Assembly (NCBI GenBank): GCA_027489875.1
Contig: JAIXZE010000446.1
Span: 1 to 49,762 of the forward strand
Direction of reading: 5' to 3'
Length of the DNA stretch: 49,762 nucleotides
Source: Verrucomicrobiales bacterium
GTDB lineage: Bacteria > Verrucomicrobiota > Verrucomicrobiia > Limisphaerales > UBA9464
Positions within the stretch are counted from its first letter, which is position 1, and each line of letters opens with the position of its first letter. Shown here piece after piece: positions 32,526 to 40,460 of the stretch. The translations under genes and the position numbers were made by a program. The notes under the pieces were generated by a model. It worked only from the letters and a program-made list of their open reading frames with translations, was not told where the DNA came from and did no database searches.

Positions 32526-33776
32526 TCACAGCGCACTCGCGCGGCCGATCCGCCACAGCTTCCCGTCGCTCCGCACGAACAGTGAACCCGCGGCGATCGA
32601 GGGCGTTCCCACCACCACCTGGCCCAGGTCGAGTTCGCTCGCGATCGCCACTTCGGGCTTCGCCGGATCCGTGATCTTCGCTGGATCCACCACCTGAACC
32701 AATCCCTTCTCGTTGACGCAATACAACACGCCCCCCGCCACCACGGGCGTCGAACTGAACGGCCCCTTCAATCGCAATTGCCACAGCCGCTTCCCGTCCG
32801 CCGTGTCCGCACACGACAGGATCCCGCCGTCATTCAACGTGAACACGCGGTCGCCCACGACCACCGGACTGGACGTGCCCGGCCGCAGCTGGCCCGCCCG
32901 CCAGACCTGCTTCGGTGCCTGCCCATCCGCCGTCGGCTCCAACACCGTCAATCCCTGCGACGGCACATACAACCGTCCGCCGCTCACGGTCGTCGACGGC
33001 ACCGTCGATGCCCCCTGGTCGTAGTTCCACAGGACCTTCCCCGTGGAGGGCTCGATCCCGGCGACACCCTTCGATGATTGCAGCGCGACCACCGGCTTTC
33101 CGTCGGTTCCCTTCATCACCACCGGCGACGTCCAGTTCGCCTTCTTCGGCCGATCCAGCTTCCAGCGGTTCAACCCGCTCTTGGCATCCAATCCCGCCGT
33201 GAACGACTCACTGTCGTTCTCCACCTGCGCCACCACCACGCCGTCCGTCACCACCAGTGACGACGACATCCCCAGCGAGTTGCTCGCGTTCGGATAATCG
33301 CGTCCCAGCCCTCGGAACCAGACCAGGTTCCCCTCGAAATCCAGTGCCACGCAGTCATTCGACGAAAAGATCGCGTAGATGCGCTGACCGTCCGACGCCG
33401 GCGAAGGCGTGGCCGCGCTGATCTTCTCGTGCGTCTGCGTCCGGCCTGTCGCCCAGAACTGCCGCTCCCACAGAAGCACGCCGTCCGCGAGGTTGTAGCA
33501 CATCACGTGCAAGCGGTCCTGACGCGCGCCGCTCGACGCCGTCACGAACACGCGGTTGCCCACGATCACCGGCGACGAAATCCCGCGGCCCGGAAGGTTC
33601 GCAGACCAAGTCACCGATCCGGTGTCCAGGGTCGTCGGGAGCTTCGTGTCCGGCGCGACGCCGTCGCCGGCGGGACCGCGGAACTGCGGCCAGTCCGCCG
33701 CGTGCGCCACACACAGGGAAGCCAGCAGGAGGGACGCGGCCGTGCCAAGGGAAAGCTGGGTATTCATGAAGTTCAT
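32526..33776 (-). CDS. Exported PQQ-binding-like beta-propeller protein
   Basis: About 416 residues from the ATG at 33774-33776; a second ATG 3 codons later is equally good. The signal peptide (LGTAASLLLASLCVAHAADW) ends at the AHA-A cleavage site. The mature part begins WPQFRGPAGDGVAPDTKLP, the hallmark opening of planctomycete and verrucomicrobial PQQ-like propellers. Repeated blades contain DGVLLWERQFW, DCVALDFEGNLVWFRGL and GKRLWQLRLKG. True quinoprotein catalytic residues are not obvious, so it may be a binding or scaffolding propeller rather than a dehydrogenase. It lies 22 bases after the carbohydrate-binding-like gene on the same strand, so the two probably form an operon. Confidence 0.9.
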   Translation of the reverse strand: MNFMNTQLSLGTAASLLLASLCVAHAADWPQFRGPAGDGVAPDTKLPTTLDTGSVTWSANLPGRGISSPVIVGNRVFVTASSGARQDRLHVMCYNLADGVLLWERQFWATGRTQTHEKISAATPSPASDGQRIYAIFSSNDCVALDFEGNLVWFRGLGRDYPNASNSLGMSSSLVVTDGVVVAQVENDSESFTAGLDAKSGLNRWKLDRPKKANWTSPVVMKGTDGKPVVALQSSKGVAGIEPSTGKVLWNYDQGASTVPSTTVSGGRLYVPSQGLTVLEPTADGQAPKQVWRAGQLRPGTSSPVVVGDRVFTLNDGGILSCADTADGKRLWQLRLKGPFSSTPVVAGGVLYCVNEKGLVQVVDPAKITDPAKPEVAIASELDLGQVVVGTPSIAAGSLFVRSDGKLWRIGRASAL

Positions 33777-33798
33777 CGGTTGATCGAAAGGGTTGGGT

Positions 33799-34929
33799 TC
33801 AACGGGCGGAGACGACCGGCGTTCCCTGCGCATCCGTCACCCGCAACTGAAAGTCCCAGGACTTGGTCCAGTCCTCCTTCTGCTCGTTCTGGCAGCACTT
33901 CACGAGGATCACGTTCTTCCCCGCCTTCAACCCGACCGGCATCCGGTACTGGTCGACCTCGCGATTGCGATGGTACTCGTCGCGACCAAAGAGGTACTTG
34001 CCGTTCACCCACACCTTCCACCCGTTCTGGCAACCCAACCGGATCTCCACCGGCTGATCCTTCTCCGACCAGAACTCGGCGTACGCATAACCCGCGACCT
34101 CCTTGAGCTCCGAGAACGGCTTGTTGAAGTCGATCATCCCGTAGTCGTCCTTCGACTCGAAGTCCACCCAGCGCACCTGCGCCCCCTTCCCATCCAACAC
34201 CGCATCCAGGGCCACCTGGGTCTCGGGCGGATACGCCGTCGCGAATCCTGCCCCGCCTGTGTTGTCGAAGGGCCCGATCAACTTCCACTTCATCACCCAC
34301 CCGAACACCTTCGGCAGATCCACCTTCTCCTTCAGGTCCGTCAGCTTCTTCGCGATCACGTCGATCTGGTCCGCCTCCCGCGAATGCCCCAGGGCCTCCC
34401 GATACTTCGCAATCGCCCCCGGCACATCCGTCGCCACCACCGCATCGCCGGCGGTCACCACGTGATCCACCGCTTCGCGCCGCAACTCATTCGCTGGATC
34501 GTTCACGAACCCCGGCAACATCCGGGCCGCACGCTGCGGTTCCGCACGTTGGATCAATTCATAAGCCAACCGACGCGCCCGCGGATGATGCCGCGTCTCG
34601 CGCAGGAATGCCTCCAAACCGTCCACCGGCACCGTTCCTCCCGCCAACCGCCCCCGTTGCTCCACCGTCTCCACCGCCGAACGCAGCCAGTTCAACGCGT
34701 AATCGTTCGCTCCATCCATCGCTTCCAGCAGCGACGGCAACGACGACAACGGCGCGCCCGCCACCGCCTTCCACGCTCCCGACGCGGCCACATTGCCCTG
34801 CCCCTCCACCGTCACCGCCCGCAATTCCCGCACCGCCGCCTCCAATGCTGTCGGCAACGGGGCCGCCAACAGTCCAAGGCCCACCGCCGGAAGGATCAGG
34901 CCAAGAGCAAAAAGCCGGGATGCATTCAT
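33799..34929 (-). CDS. Exported protein with HEAT-like N-terminus and beta-sandwich C-terminus
   Basis: 376 residues starting MNASRLFALGLILPAVG; the ATG has AGGG about 8 bases upstream. A signal peptide is followed by helical repeats (about 30-200) resembling HEAT-like armadillo units (ARRLAYELIQRAEPQRAARM, ANELRREAVDHVV). The C-terminal ~150 residues form a beta sandwich: KLIGPFDNTGGAGFATAYPP, then AYAEFWSEKDQPVEIRLGCQNGWKVWVNGKYLFGRDEYHR. This resembles the sugar-binding domain of family 2 glycosidases and is common in the PVC group next to PQQ propellers. There is no catalytic motif that I recognise. The partner is the propeller gene 22 bases downstream. Confidence 0.88.
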   Translation of the reverse strand: MNASRLFALGLILPAVGLGLLAAPLPTALEAAVRELRAVTVEGQGNVAASGAWKAVAGAPLSSLPSLLEAMDGANDYALNWLRSAVETVEQRGRLAGGTVPVDGLEAFLRETRHHPRARRLAYELIQRAEPQRAARMLPGFVNDPANELRREAVDHVVTAGDAVVATDVPGAIAKYREALGHSREADQIDVIAKKLTDLKEKVDLPKVFGWVMKWKLIGPFDNTGGAGFATAYPPETQVALDAVLDGKGAQVRWVDFESKDDYGMIDFNKPFSELKEVAGYAYAEFWSEKDQPVEIRLGCQNGWKVWVNGKYLFGRDEYHRNREVDQYRMPVGLKAGKNVILVKCCQNEQKEDWTKSWDFQLRVTDAQGTPVVSAR

Positions 34930-34993
34930 CTGCCACACCCTGTCCACCCCAACGCCTCCTGCCAAGCCGGGACCCGAGGGAGGAGGGGGAAGC

Positions 34994-35127
34994 TGTGCAT
35001 CCTGATGCTGCCCTCGTCTGGAACGGGGTGGCGACGTCCTCGTCGCCGTTTCAAAGCCTTTCTCAGGGCGATGAGGACATCGCCGCCCCAAAACCACTCT
35101 CCAAAGGGGCAGTGCCAGGATGCGCCC
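34994..35127. repeat. 134-base palindromic element with outer and inner inverted repeats
   Basis: The outer arms are GTGCATCCTGATGCTGCCC and GGGGCAGTGCCAGGATGCGC. The inner arms are GGGGTGGCGACGTCCTCGTC and GGCGATGAGGACATCGCCGC. Together they make an almost complete hairpin of about 134 bases. The best-preserved sibling is at 36529-36663. There is no ORF inside, so it resembles a MITE. Confidence 0.88.
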
Positions 35128-35171
35128 CAGGAGGAGGAGCGTTGGAGGATTTGAGATTCAGGCTGCTGCTC

Positions 35172-35235
35172 TTCGTTTTCGATTCCGATGGCGATACCGA
35201 TCACGATACCGACGCGTGCGACGAGGGCAGCCGAC
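35172..35235. repeat. Dispersed GATACCGAT-rich repeat, copy 2
   Basis: TTTTCGATTCCGATGGCGAT, then ACCGATCACGATACCGACGC; about 85 percent identical by eye to 3177-3245. The following bases to 35526 contain a GAGTCCGAGTTCGAGTCC tract and no gene. Confidence 0.7.
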
Positions 35236-35526
35236 AAGGCTCCTCGTCACTCTCCCGTTTCGGGCTGGCGTATCGCCAACGGGATCGGGATCGAGTCCGA
35301 GTTCGAGTCCGGGTTCGAGTGGGTACCGTCGCGAGGCACACACCGGGTTCCCCATGGGATGGGAAAAGCAACCCCGGCAGAGGTTGATGTTTCCGTGAGC
35401 TCCGGAGCGTCACCGTGTCGAACACCGCAGACACAGGACCCTGGATCCTCCTGAGCTGGGAAACCCCGCCCAAGAGATGGGGGTTCGGTTCATCTCCGCT
35501 GGAACATCGATCCACTCAACACTCCC

Positions 35527-35988
35527 ATGAAATCTTCTTCCTCCACCTGGCGGGTTGCTGGAATTGCCTCCGGTCTCGTCGCAGCGGCCCTGGTGGCCGC
35601 CTGGTGGCTGGGTCTCCTCCCACGATCCGGAGGTTCCGCACCCGCCAATGCCATGATGGTCGTCGCGCCGTATCGCCATGCGGGCACCTGGGTCTTTGAT
35701 GACCCCGGGACCGGATTGGTCCGCGAACCCTTCGTTTCCGGCGTACCCGAGATGATCGATGTGCTAGTGCGCGACATTCCGGGCGCCACCAACGGATTCC
35801 GGCTCCTGTTCTCGGCCCAGCCCTTCCCGGGATTCCAGGAGAAGCTCTCCTGGCTGCGCGGCGACATGGGCGGCAACTACTACCGGATGGACGACCCCGC
35901 GATGGAAGGTTGGATCTGCCCCGCCCTCTTCCGCTACTACCAGACCGCCCCGAAGGAAATCTACGTGAAGGCAGAGGCGAAAGGATGA
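35527..35988 (+). CDS. DUF6717 family membrane-anchored protein
   Basis: 153 residues. One N-terminal membrane anchor (VAGIASGLVAAALVAAWWLGLL, about residues 10-31) is followed by a compact extracytoplasmic domain. The domain begins MMVVAPYRHAGTWVFDD and shows LVREPFVSGVPEMIDVLV, GFRLLFSAQPFPGFQEKL, GGNYYRM, EGWICPALFRYY and APKEIYVKAE, the pattern I know as DUF6717. Family members usually lack the anchor. The function is unknown. It lies 10 bases before the Sel1-repeat gene, so the two are probably co-transcribed. Confidence 0.85.
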   Translation: MKSSSSTWRVAGIASGLVAAALVAAWWLGLLPRSGGSAPANAMMVVAPYRHAGTWVFDDPGTGLVREPFVSGVPEMIDVLVRDIPGATNGFRLLFSAQPFPGFQEKLSWLRGDMGGNYYRMDDPAMEGWICPALFRYYQTAPKEIYVKAEAKG

Positions 35989-35998
35989 ACAAACACCC

Positions 35999-36541
35999 AT
36001 GACCACGCTGGAACGGGAAAGGCGGTACATTCGAAAGTGGCGGGCCAAGGTCGCCCGAGGCGAGTACAGCGGCATGTCCAACATTGCCGCATCCTACCGC
36101 ATCCTGGAGAACTTCAGGCTGGCTGCCAGGTGGTACAAGCGTGCCGCGGAACACGGGGACGGCGACGCCTGGGTCGAATGGGGTTACTGCCTTCAGCACG
36201 GCGTTGGCACACGGATGGACCCGGATGCTGCGGAGCAAGCTTACCGCGCCGCCATCGCATCGATCTGGATCACGGAATACGCCCGGGAGGAGGCGATGTA
36301 CCATCTCGCGGTCCTGCTGCTGAACAGGCGAACCGCCCCTTCACGGCACGCCGCCGCGGAGTTGCTGCGCAGTGCGACCGCGGACAAGGACTACCCCCAG
36401 GCAGAACTCCTGTTGCAGGCCGTAACTTCATCCGCAGACGGAAGTCCGTGCGTGTGTCGTCGACATCTCCGGCCACGGCTTGCGAAGCGGCACTGCCCGT
36501 TGCATGGACCATTCCGGTCCACCGCCCCGGGCGCATCTTGA
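35999..36541 (+). CDS. Sel1-repeat protein with an altered C-terminus
   Basis: 180 residues. Two or three Sel1-like TPR units are visible: GMSNIAASYRILENFRLAARWYKRAAEHGDGDAW, WGYCLQHGVGTRMDPDAAEQAYRAAI and AMYHLAVLLLNRRTAPSRHAAAELL, in pieces. After about residue 140 the sequence turns Arg/Pro/Cys-rich and loses the repeat pattern. The last four codons and the stop (PGAS then TGA) lie inside the left outer arm of the palindromic element at 36529, so insertion of that element or earlier decay seems to have set the present end. Sel1 proteins are protein-protein adaptors. Partner unknown; DUF6717 is the neighbour. Confidence 0.82.
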   Translation: MTTLERERRYIRKWRAKVARGEYSGMSNIAASYRILENFRLAARWYKRAAEHGDGDAWVEWGYCLQHGVGTRMDPDAAEQAYRAAIASIWITEYAREEAMYHLAVLLLNRRTAPSRHAAAELLRSATADKDYPQAELLLQAVTSSADGSPCVCRRHLRPRLAKRHCPLHGPFRSTAPGAS

Positions 36542-36663
36542 CACTGCCTGCATTTGGAAAGGATTCGGGGCGGCGATGTCCTCATCGCCTTGGGAATGGC
36601 TTTGGAACGGCGACGAGGACGTCGCCACCCCGTTCCATGCGGGGCAGTGTCCAGATGCGCCCC
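36529..36663. repeat. 135-base palindromic element, best-preserved copy
   Basis: The outer arms are GGGCGCATCTTGACACTGCC (36529-36548) and GGCAGTGTCCAGATGCGCCC (ending 36662). The inner arms are CGGGGCGGCGATGTCCTCAT with CGCC, and GGCGACGAGGACGTCGCCAC with CCCG. The centre is GGAATGGCTTTGGAAC. There is no ORF of its own. The left arm overlaps the end of the Sel1-repeat gene and supplies its stop codon. Relatives are at 34994, 27009 and 48569, with cores elsewhere. Confidence 0.9.
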
Positions 36664-36715
36664 ACCACCCCAGTCCCCGGTTGCCGCCATCGGAAAGCAG
36701 GGGCATGGTCGCGCC

Positions 36716-37525
36716 ATGGCAGAGACCACACCTCGCCACCGTCCCAGGGTTCTTCCCTCTTCCGCGTTCACGCTGATCGAGCTGCTGATGGTCATCGCGA
36801 TCATCGCGATCATCGCCGGGATGCTGTTGCCGTCGCTCAGCAGTGCCCGACGCGAGGCGTTGGCTGCCTCCTGCAAGAACAACCAGCGCCAGCTCAACCT
36901 CGCCCTCCAGCTCTACGCCACCGACCACAACGACGCGCTGCCGCTCAACAATTACGTCTACGACGTCACCGACAAGACCCCGATCCTCCGCACCAACTCA
37001 TGGGCTCCCGGCCTGGCCCCGTACGATCTCACCACCTCGAACCTCCAGGCCGGTGTCTTCTACCCGTATCTGAAGTCCGTCGGTGTCTTCCTCTGCCCCT
37101 CCGACAATTCGCGGGTCCGCAATTACGACGACACCCCGCTTCCCGGAGCCCCGCGCCGAACCCGCTCCTACAACCTGAGCCAGTCCATCCACTGCGACGC
37201 CGCCCCCACGTTCCGCAAGCTGACGCAGATCACCCGTCCCGTCCCCGCCGACCTCTTCACCTTCATCGACGTCCACGAGGACGCCATCCTCGACTCCGTC
37301 TTCGGCACGCCGCCCATCAATTCCATGTACGCAGATGTGTGGTTCGACATCCCCGGCAACCGCCACGGCCAGGCGGCCAACCTCGGGTTTGCCGACGGTC
37401 ACGTTGAACGGTGGAAGTGGAAGCATCCCAAGACCGGAAACCTTTTCTTCACCACCGCGCAACCGCCCAACGACCAGGCCGACCTGCGCCGACTCCAGCA
37501 GCACATCCGCACGGAGTGGCAATAG
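36716..37525 (+). CDS. Type II-like pseudopilin with H-x9-DG motif
   Basis: 269 residues from ATG 36716. The prepilin signature is plain: [35 protein letters not shown], with cleavage expected before Phe and Glu at mature position 5; Ala rather than Gly stands before the cut, which is tolerated in this group. [24 protein letters not shown] follows, and near the end [20 protein letters not shown] gives the H-x9-DG motif. This architecture (DUF1559-like) is very numerous in PVC genomes and is probably a surface or periplasmic fibre component. The gene follows the palindromic element at 36529 and has no operon partner. Confidence 0.92.
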   Translation: MAETTPRHRPRVLPSSAFTLIELLMVIAIIAIIAGMLLPSLSSARREALAASCKNNQRQLNLALQLYATDHNDALPLNNYVYDVTDKTPILRTNSWAPGLAPYDLTTSNLQAGVFYPYLKSVGVFLCPSDNSRVRNYDDTPLPGAPRRTRSYNLSQSIHCDAAPTFRKLTQITRPVPADLFTFIDVHEDAILDSVFGTPPINSMYADVWFDIPGNRHGQAANLGFADGHVERWKWKHPKTGNLFFTTAQPPNDQADLRRLQQHIRTEWQ

Positions 37526-37540
37526 GCCTGTCTCCGGGCT

Positions 37541-37576
37541 GGAACGGGGAGGCGATGTCCCCGTCGCCATCCCCAG
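37541..37576. repeat. Half copy of the GTCGCC palindrome family
   Basis: GGAACGGGGAGGCGATGTCC then CCGTCGCCATCCC: only one side of the palindrome core. It lies in the short gap between the pseudopilin and pyrF. Confidence 0.6.
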
Positions 37577-37646
37577 CCAGCGAAGAGTGCAGATCGTCCC
37601 GATGCGTGGCTTGAATCCCGCCGGACAGCTCCCGACACTCCAGCCC

Positions 37647-38363
37647 ATGCGGAATCCGATCATCGTCGCGCTCGACCTTCCCGATCCTGACAAGGCCCTG
37701 GCCCTCGCCCGGGCTGTGGGCCCTCACGTCGGTGCGGTCAAGGTGGGCAAGGAACTCTTCGTCAGCGCCGGACCTGAGATCGTCCGGACGCTGCGCGCCG
37801 AAGGCGTGGGAGTCTTTCTCGACCTGAAGTTCCACGACATCCCGAACACGGTTGCCAAGGCGGTGGTGGCGGCGACGCGACTGGACGTCCAGATGCTGAC
37901 CCTGCACGCAGGCGGCGGGCGCGAGATGATGGCGGCTGCCGAAAAGGCCGCGCAGGAAACGGCAGCCTCCATCGGCAGGCCTGCCCCGCTCGTGCTGGCG
38001 GTGACGGTGCTCACCAGCTTCAACGAATCCGGCCTTGCCGAAACCGGCGTGACCGGGGGCATCGAGAACCACGTGGAACGGCTCGCGCTCCTGGCGACGG
38101 GTTCGGGGATCCGCGGGCTGGTGTGTTCGCCGCTCGAACTTCCCCGCCTGCGCGGGATCTTGCCCCCGCACGTCCAACTGGTCACCCCCGGCATCCGCAC
38201 GGGTGCGGAGAAGGCGGACGACCAGAAGCGCACGCTCTCACCCGCGGAAGCCATGGCGGCCGGAGCCTCGTGGCTCGTGGTGGGCCGGCCCATCTATGCC
38301 GCCACCGACCCCGTCGCCGCGGCCCGCAGCATCGCCGCGATGGCCGGGTGGCAACCCGCTTGA
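37647..38363 (+). CDS. pyrF: Orotidine 5'-phosphate decarboxylase
   Basis: A TIM-barrel enzyme of 238 residues for the last step of UMP synthesis (OMP to UMP plus CO2). I start at MRNPIIVALDLPDPDKALAL, where the first substrate Asp sits in VALD. The catalytic block is FLDLKFHDIPNTV with the D-x-K-x-x-D charge network. GIRTGAEKADDQKR and AGASWLVVGRPIYAATDP form the phosphate-binding end. This is the normal bacterial type I length. It does not sit with other pyrimidine genes here, although cytidine deaminase is elsewhere in the window. Confidence 0.96.
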   Translation: MRNPIIVALDLPDPDKALALARAVGPHVGAVKVGKELFVSAGPEIVRTLRAEGVGVFLDLKFHDIPNTVAKAVVAATRLDVQMLTLHAGGGREMMAAAEKAAQETAASIGRPAPLVLAVTVLTSFNESGLAETGVTGGIENHVERLALLATGSGIRGLVCSPLELPRLRGILPPHVQLVTPGIRTGAEKADDQKRTLSPAEAMAAGASWLVVGRPIYAATDPVAAARSIAAMAGWQPA

Positions 38364-38403
38364 AGACCAAGTCGGGGTGGCGACGAGAATGTAGCAGACA
38401 ACT

Positions 38404-38790
<387 letters not shown>

Positions 38791-38916
38791 TCAACCACCG
38801 TGTGAAGCGTCGTCGCCGACGTCAGGAGGCGAGCTGAGGGAAGCCTGGAGCCTCCTGTGCCTGCGCCGCGTGAGGGCACGCGGCCTACAAGGCGGAGTTG
38901 CCAGTTGCCGGTACCC

Positions 38917-39122
38917 GTACGCCGGAGGCGTTGCAGCCGATAGCCCCGGGTCGTGCGAAGCACGCACCCGGGGAATGGGGCCTCGATTTGGAATCCGTAC
39001 CCCGGCAGGGGTGCGAAGAATCGGGAGGCTGCAACCCCTGCCGGGGTAGGTGACTATCCAGGCACCCAGGACCCGGGGTTGCTTCGCACCCCGGGCTAAT
39101 CGCTGCAACGCCTCCGGCGTAC
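38917..39122. repeat. 206-base composite palindromic element
   Basis: The outer 30-base arms (38917-38946 and 39093-39122) begin GTACGCCGGAGGCGTTGCAG and pair with only two differences. Inside lie three more hairpins: ACCCGGG-type arms around GTGCGAAGCAC (about 38944-38976), CCCCGGCAGGGGT with ACCCCTGCCGGGG, and CCCGGGGTTGC-TTC-GCACCCCGGG. There is no ORF. It fills most of the PII/cytochrome gap (38743-39221), together with a GTGAGGGCACGCGGCCTAC fragment near 38868-38888. Confidence 0.9.
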
Positions 39123-39221
39123 CCCGCAGGCACGGCCACTGACTTCAGGTGCAGAGCCGCGGGACAACCTTCCTCCCTTCCCGAAGACCACGGACGCTCG
39201 CCCCTCCCGGACCTCACCCCC

Positions 39222-40424
39222 TCACTTCGGCAAAGGCACCTGGCCCGGACGTCCGAGGTAGTACAACAGATCCCGGACCTGCTGTTCCCCCAATCCAGCG
39301 ACCAATCCCTCGGGCATCATCGAGTTCTCCGCCTGCTCGCGCGTCGCGATGTCCGCGACGGCCACACGGACCACCTCGTTCGCCGTCTGGATCAGGAGCG
39401 TTCCTCCCTCCTGTCCTTTGACGATGCCGCTGATCAACCGGCCGTCCTTCGTCTCCACCAAGGTCTGGCGGTACTCATTCGGGATGACCGCATTCGGGAA
39501 GAGGATGTTCTGGAGCAGGTATTCCAGGTCGGAACGATTCGCCCCCGTGATGTCGGGTCCCACCGCGCCTCCGGAATCGAAGAGGTGATGGCACTGCGCA
39601 CACACCTGATTGTACACCACGCGTCCCTTCGACGCGTCTCCCGGCGTCGAGCCACCCTTCCAGTAAAGGGCCTTGTAACGCTCGATCTCCTTGGCCATGT
39701 CCGGACTGGTGTCCTTCATCACGCCCCAGACCTGCGTGATCTGCTTTTCCAGGTCCGGGTTCCTCAGGTTGCGCAACTGACGCACCAACTCCGCGGTCAG
39801 GTCGGTCCGAGGCACCGTGCCTGCGCCCACCGCAGCGAGCAGCGGCTTGGCGAAATTCACCCGTGAAACCAGGGTGTTGAGGGCATCCCGCTTTTCGCCC
39901 GCGGCCAGCTTGCCGTACTCGGCCAGGATCAAGCCGGGTGTCGCACCGTCATCGAAGGCCGCCAGTTGGCGCAAGACGACTCCGCGCACGGCAGTGTCCG
40001 AAACCAACCGCTGCAACAGCGCCCGCAAATCGGGATCGCGCGAGGCCATCAGCGAATCCAGGGCATTCCGACGCGCTCCCGCCTCCGCCTTGGGATCCGC
40101 GGCCAGGGCGCGCAGGGCCTTCAACGCCCCCTGACTTCCAAAGGTCAGCGACAAGGTCTGCACCAGCGTCCGGACGTCGCCGTTCGCGCTCCCGCCAAGC
40201 CTGTTCTCCACCTGTTCCCAACCTGCCGGCATCGGCAGCCGTTCCTGTCCACGGAACCCGGCGCTCAACCCGCGCAGGATGTCCAGTTGCAGCTGGGCAT
40301 CGTCCGTTTCGGCAAGCATGCGGACCATCCGCGTCATCGCCTCCGGTGCTGCCGCCCGCATCTCCGTGGTCACGCCGGCCACGAGCAACCCGGCCGCACA
40401 CACCATCCAGTTCAACGTCTTCAT
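39222..40424 (-). CDS. PVC-type HEAT-repeat protein with CxxCH heme site
   Basis: 400 residues with an N-terminal signal peptide (MVCAAGLLVAGVTTEMRAAA). Helical HEAT-like repeats fill about residues 25-260. A cytochrome c-like domain follows, with CAQCH in VVYNQVCAQCHHLFDSGGAVGPDITG, and then a small beta-rich domain (VETKDGRLISGIVKGQEGGT). In many PVC proteins exactly this arrangement is the C-terminal half of one long dehydrogenase-cytochrome polypeptide. Here the dehydrogenase half is the preceding gene (36-base gap). It probably accepts electrons from that partner in the periplasm. The axial second heme ligand is not certain. Confidence 0.93.
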   Translation of the reverse strand: MKTLNWMVCAAGLLVAGVTTEMRAAAPEAMTRMVRMLAETDDAQLQLDILRGLSAGFRGQERLPMPAGWEQVENRLGGSANGDVRTLVQTLSLTFGSQGALKALRALAADPKAEAGARRNALDSLMASRDPDLRALLQRLVSDTAVRGVVLRQLAAFDDGATPGLILAEYGKLAAGEKRDALNTLVSRVNFAKPLLAAVGAGTVPRTDLTAELVRQLRNLRNPDLEKQITQVWGVMKDTSPDMAKEIERYKALYWKGGSTPGDASKGRVVYNQVCAQCHHLFDSGGAVGPDITGANRSDLEYLLQNILFPNAVIPNEYRQTLVETKDGRLISGIVKGQEGGTLLIQTANEVVRVAVADIATREQAENSMMPEGLVAGLGEQQVRDLLYYLGRPGQVPLPK

Positions 40425-40460
40425 TCGCGTTCCTCGATATCGTCGTCGCGTTTCGCACCC

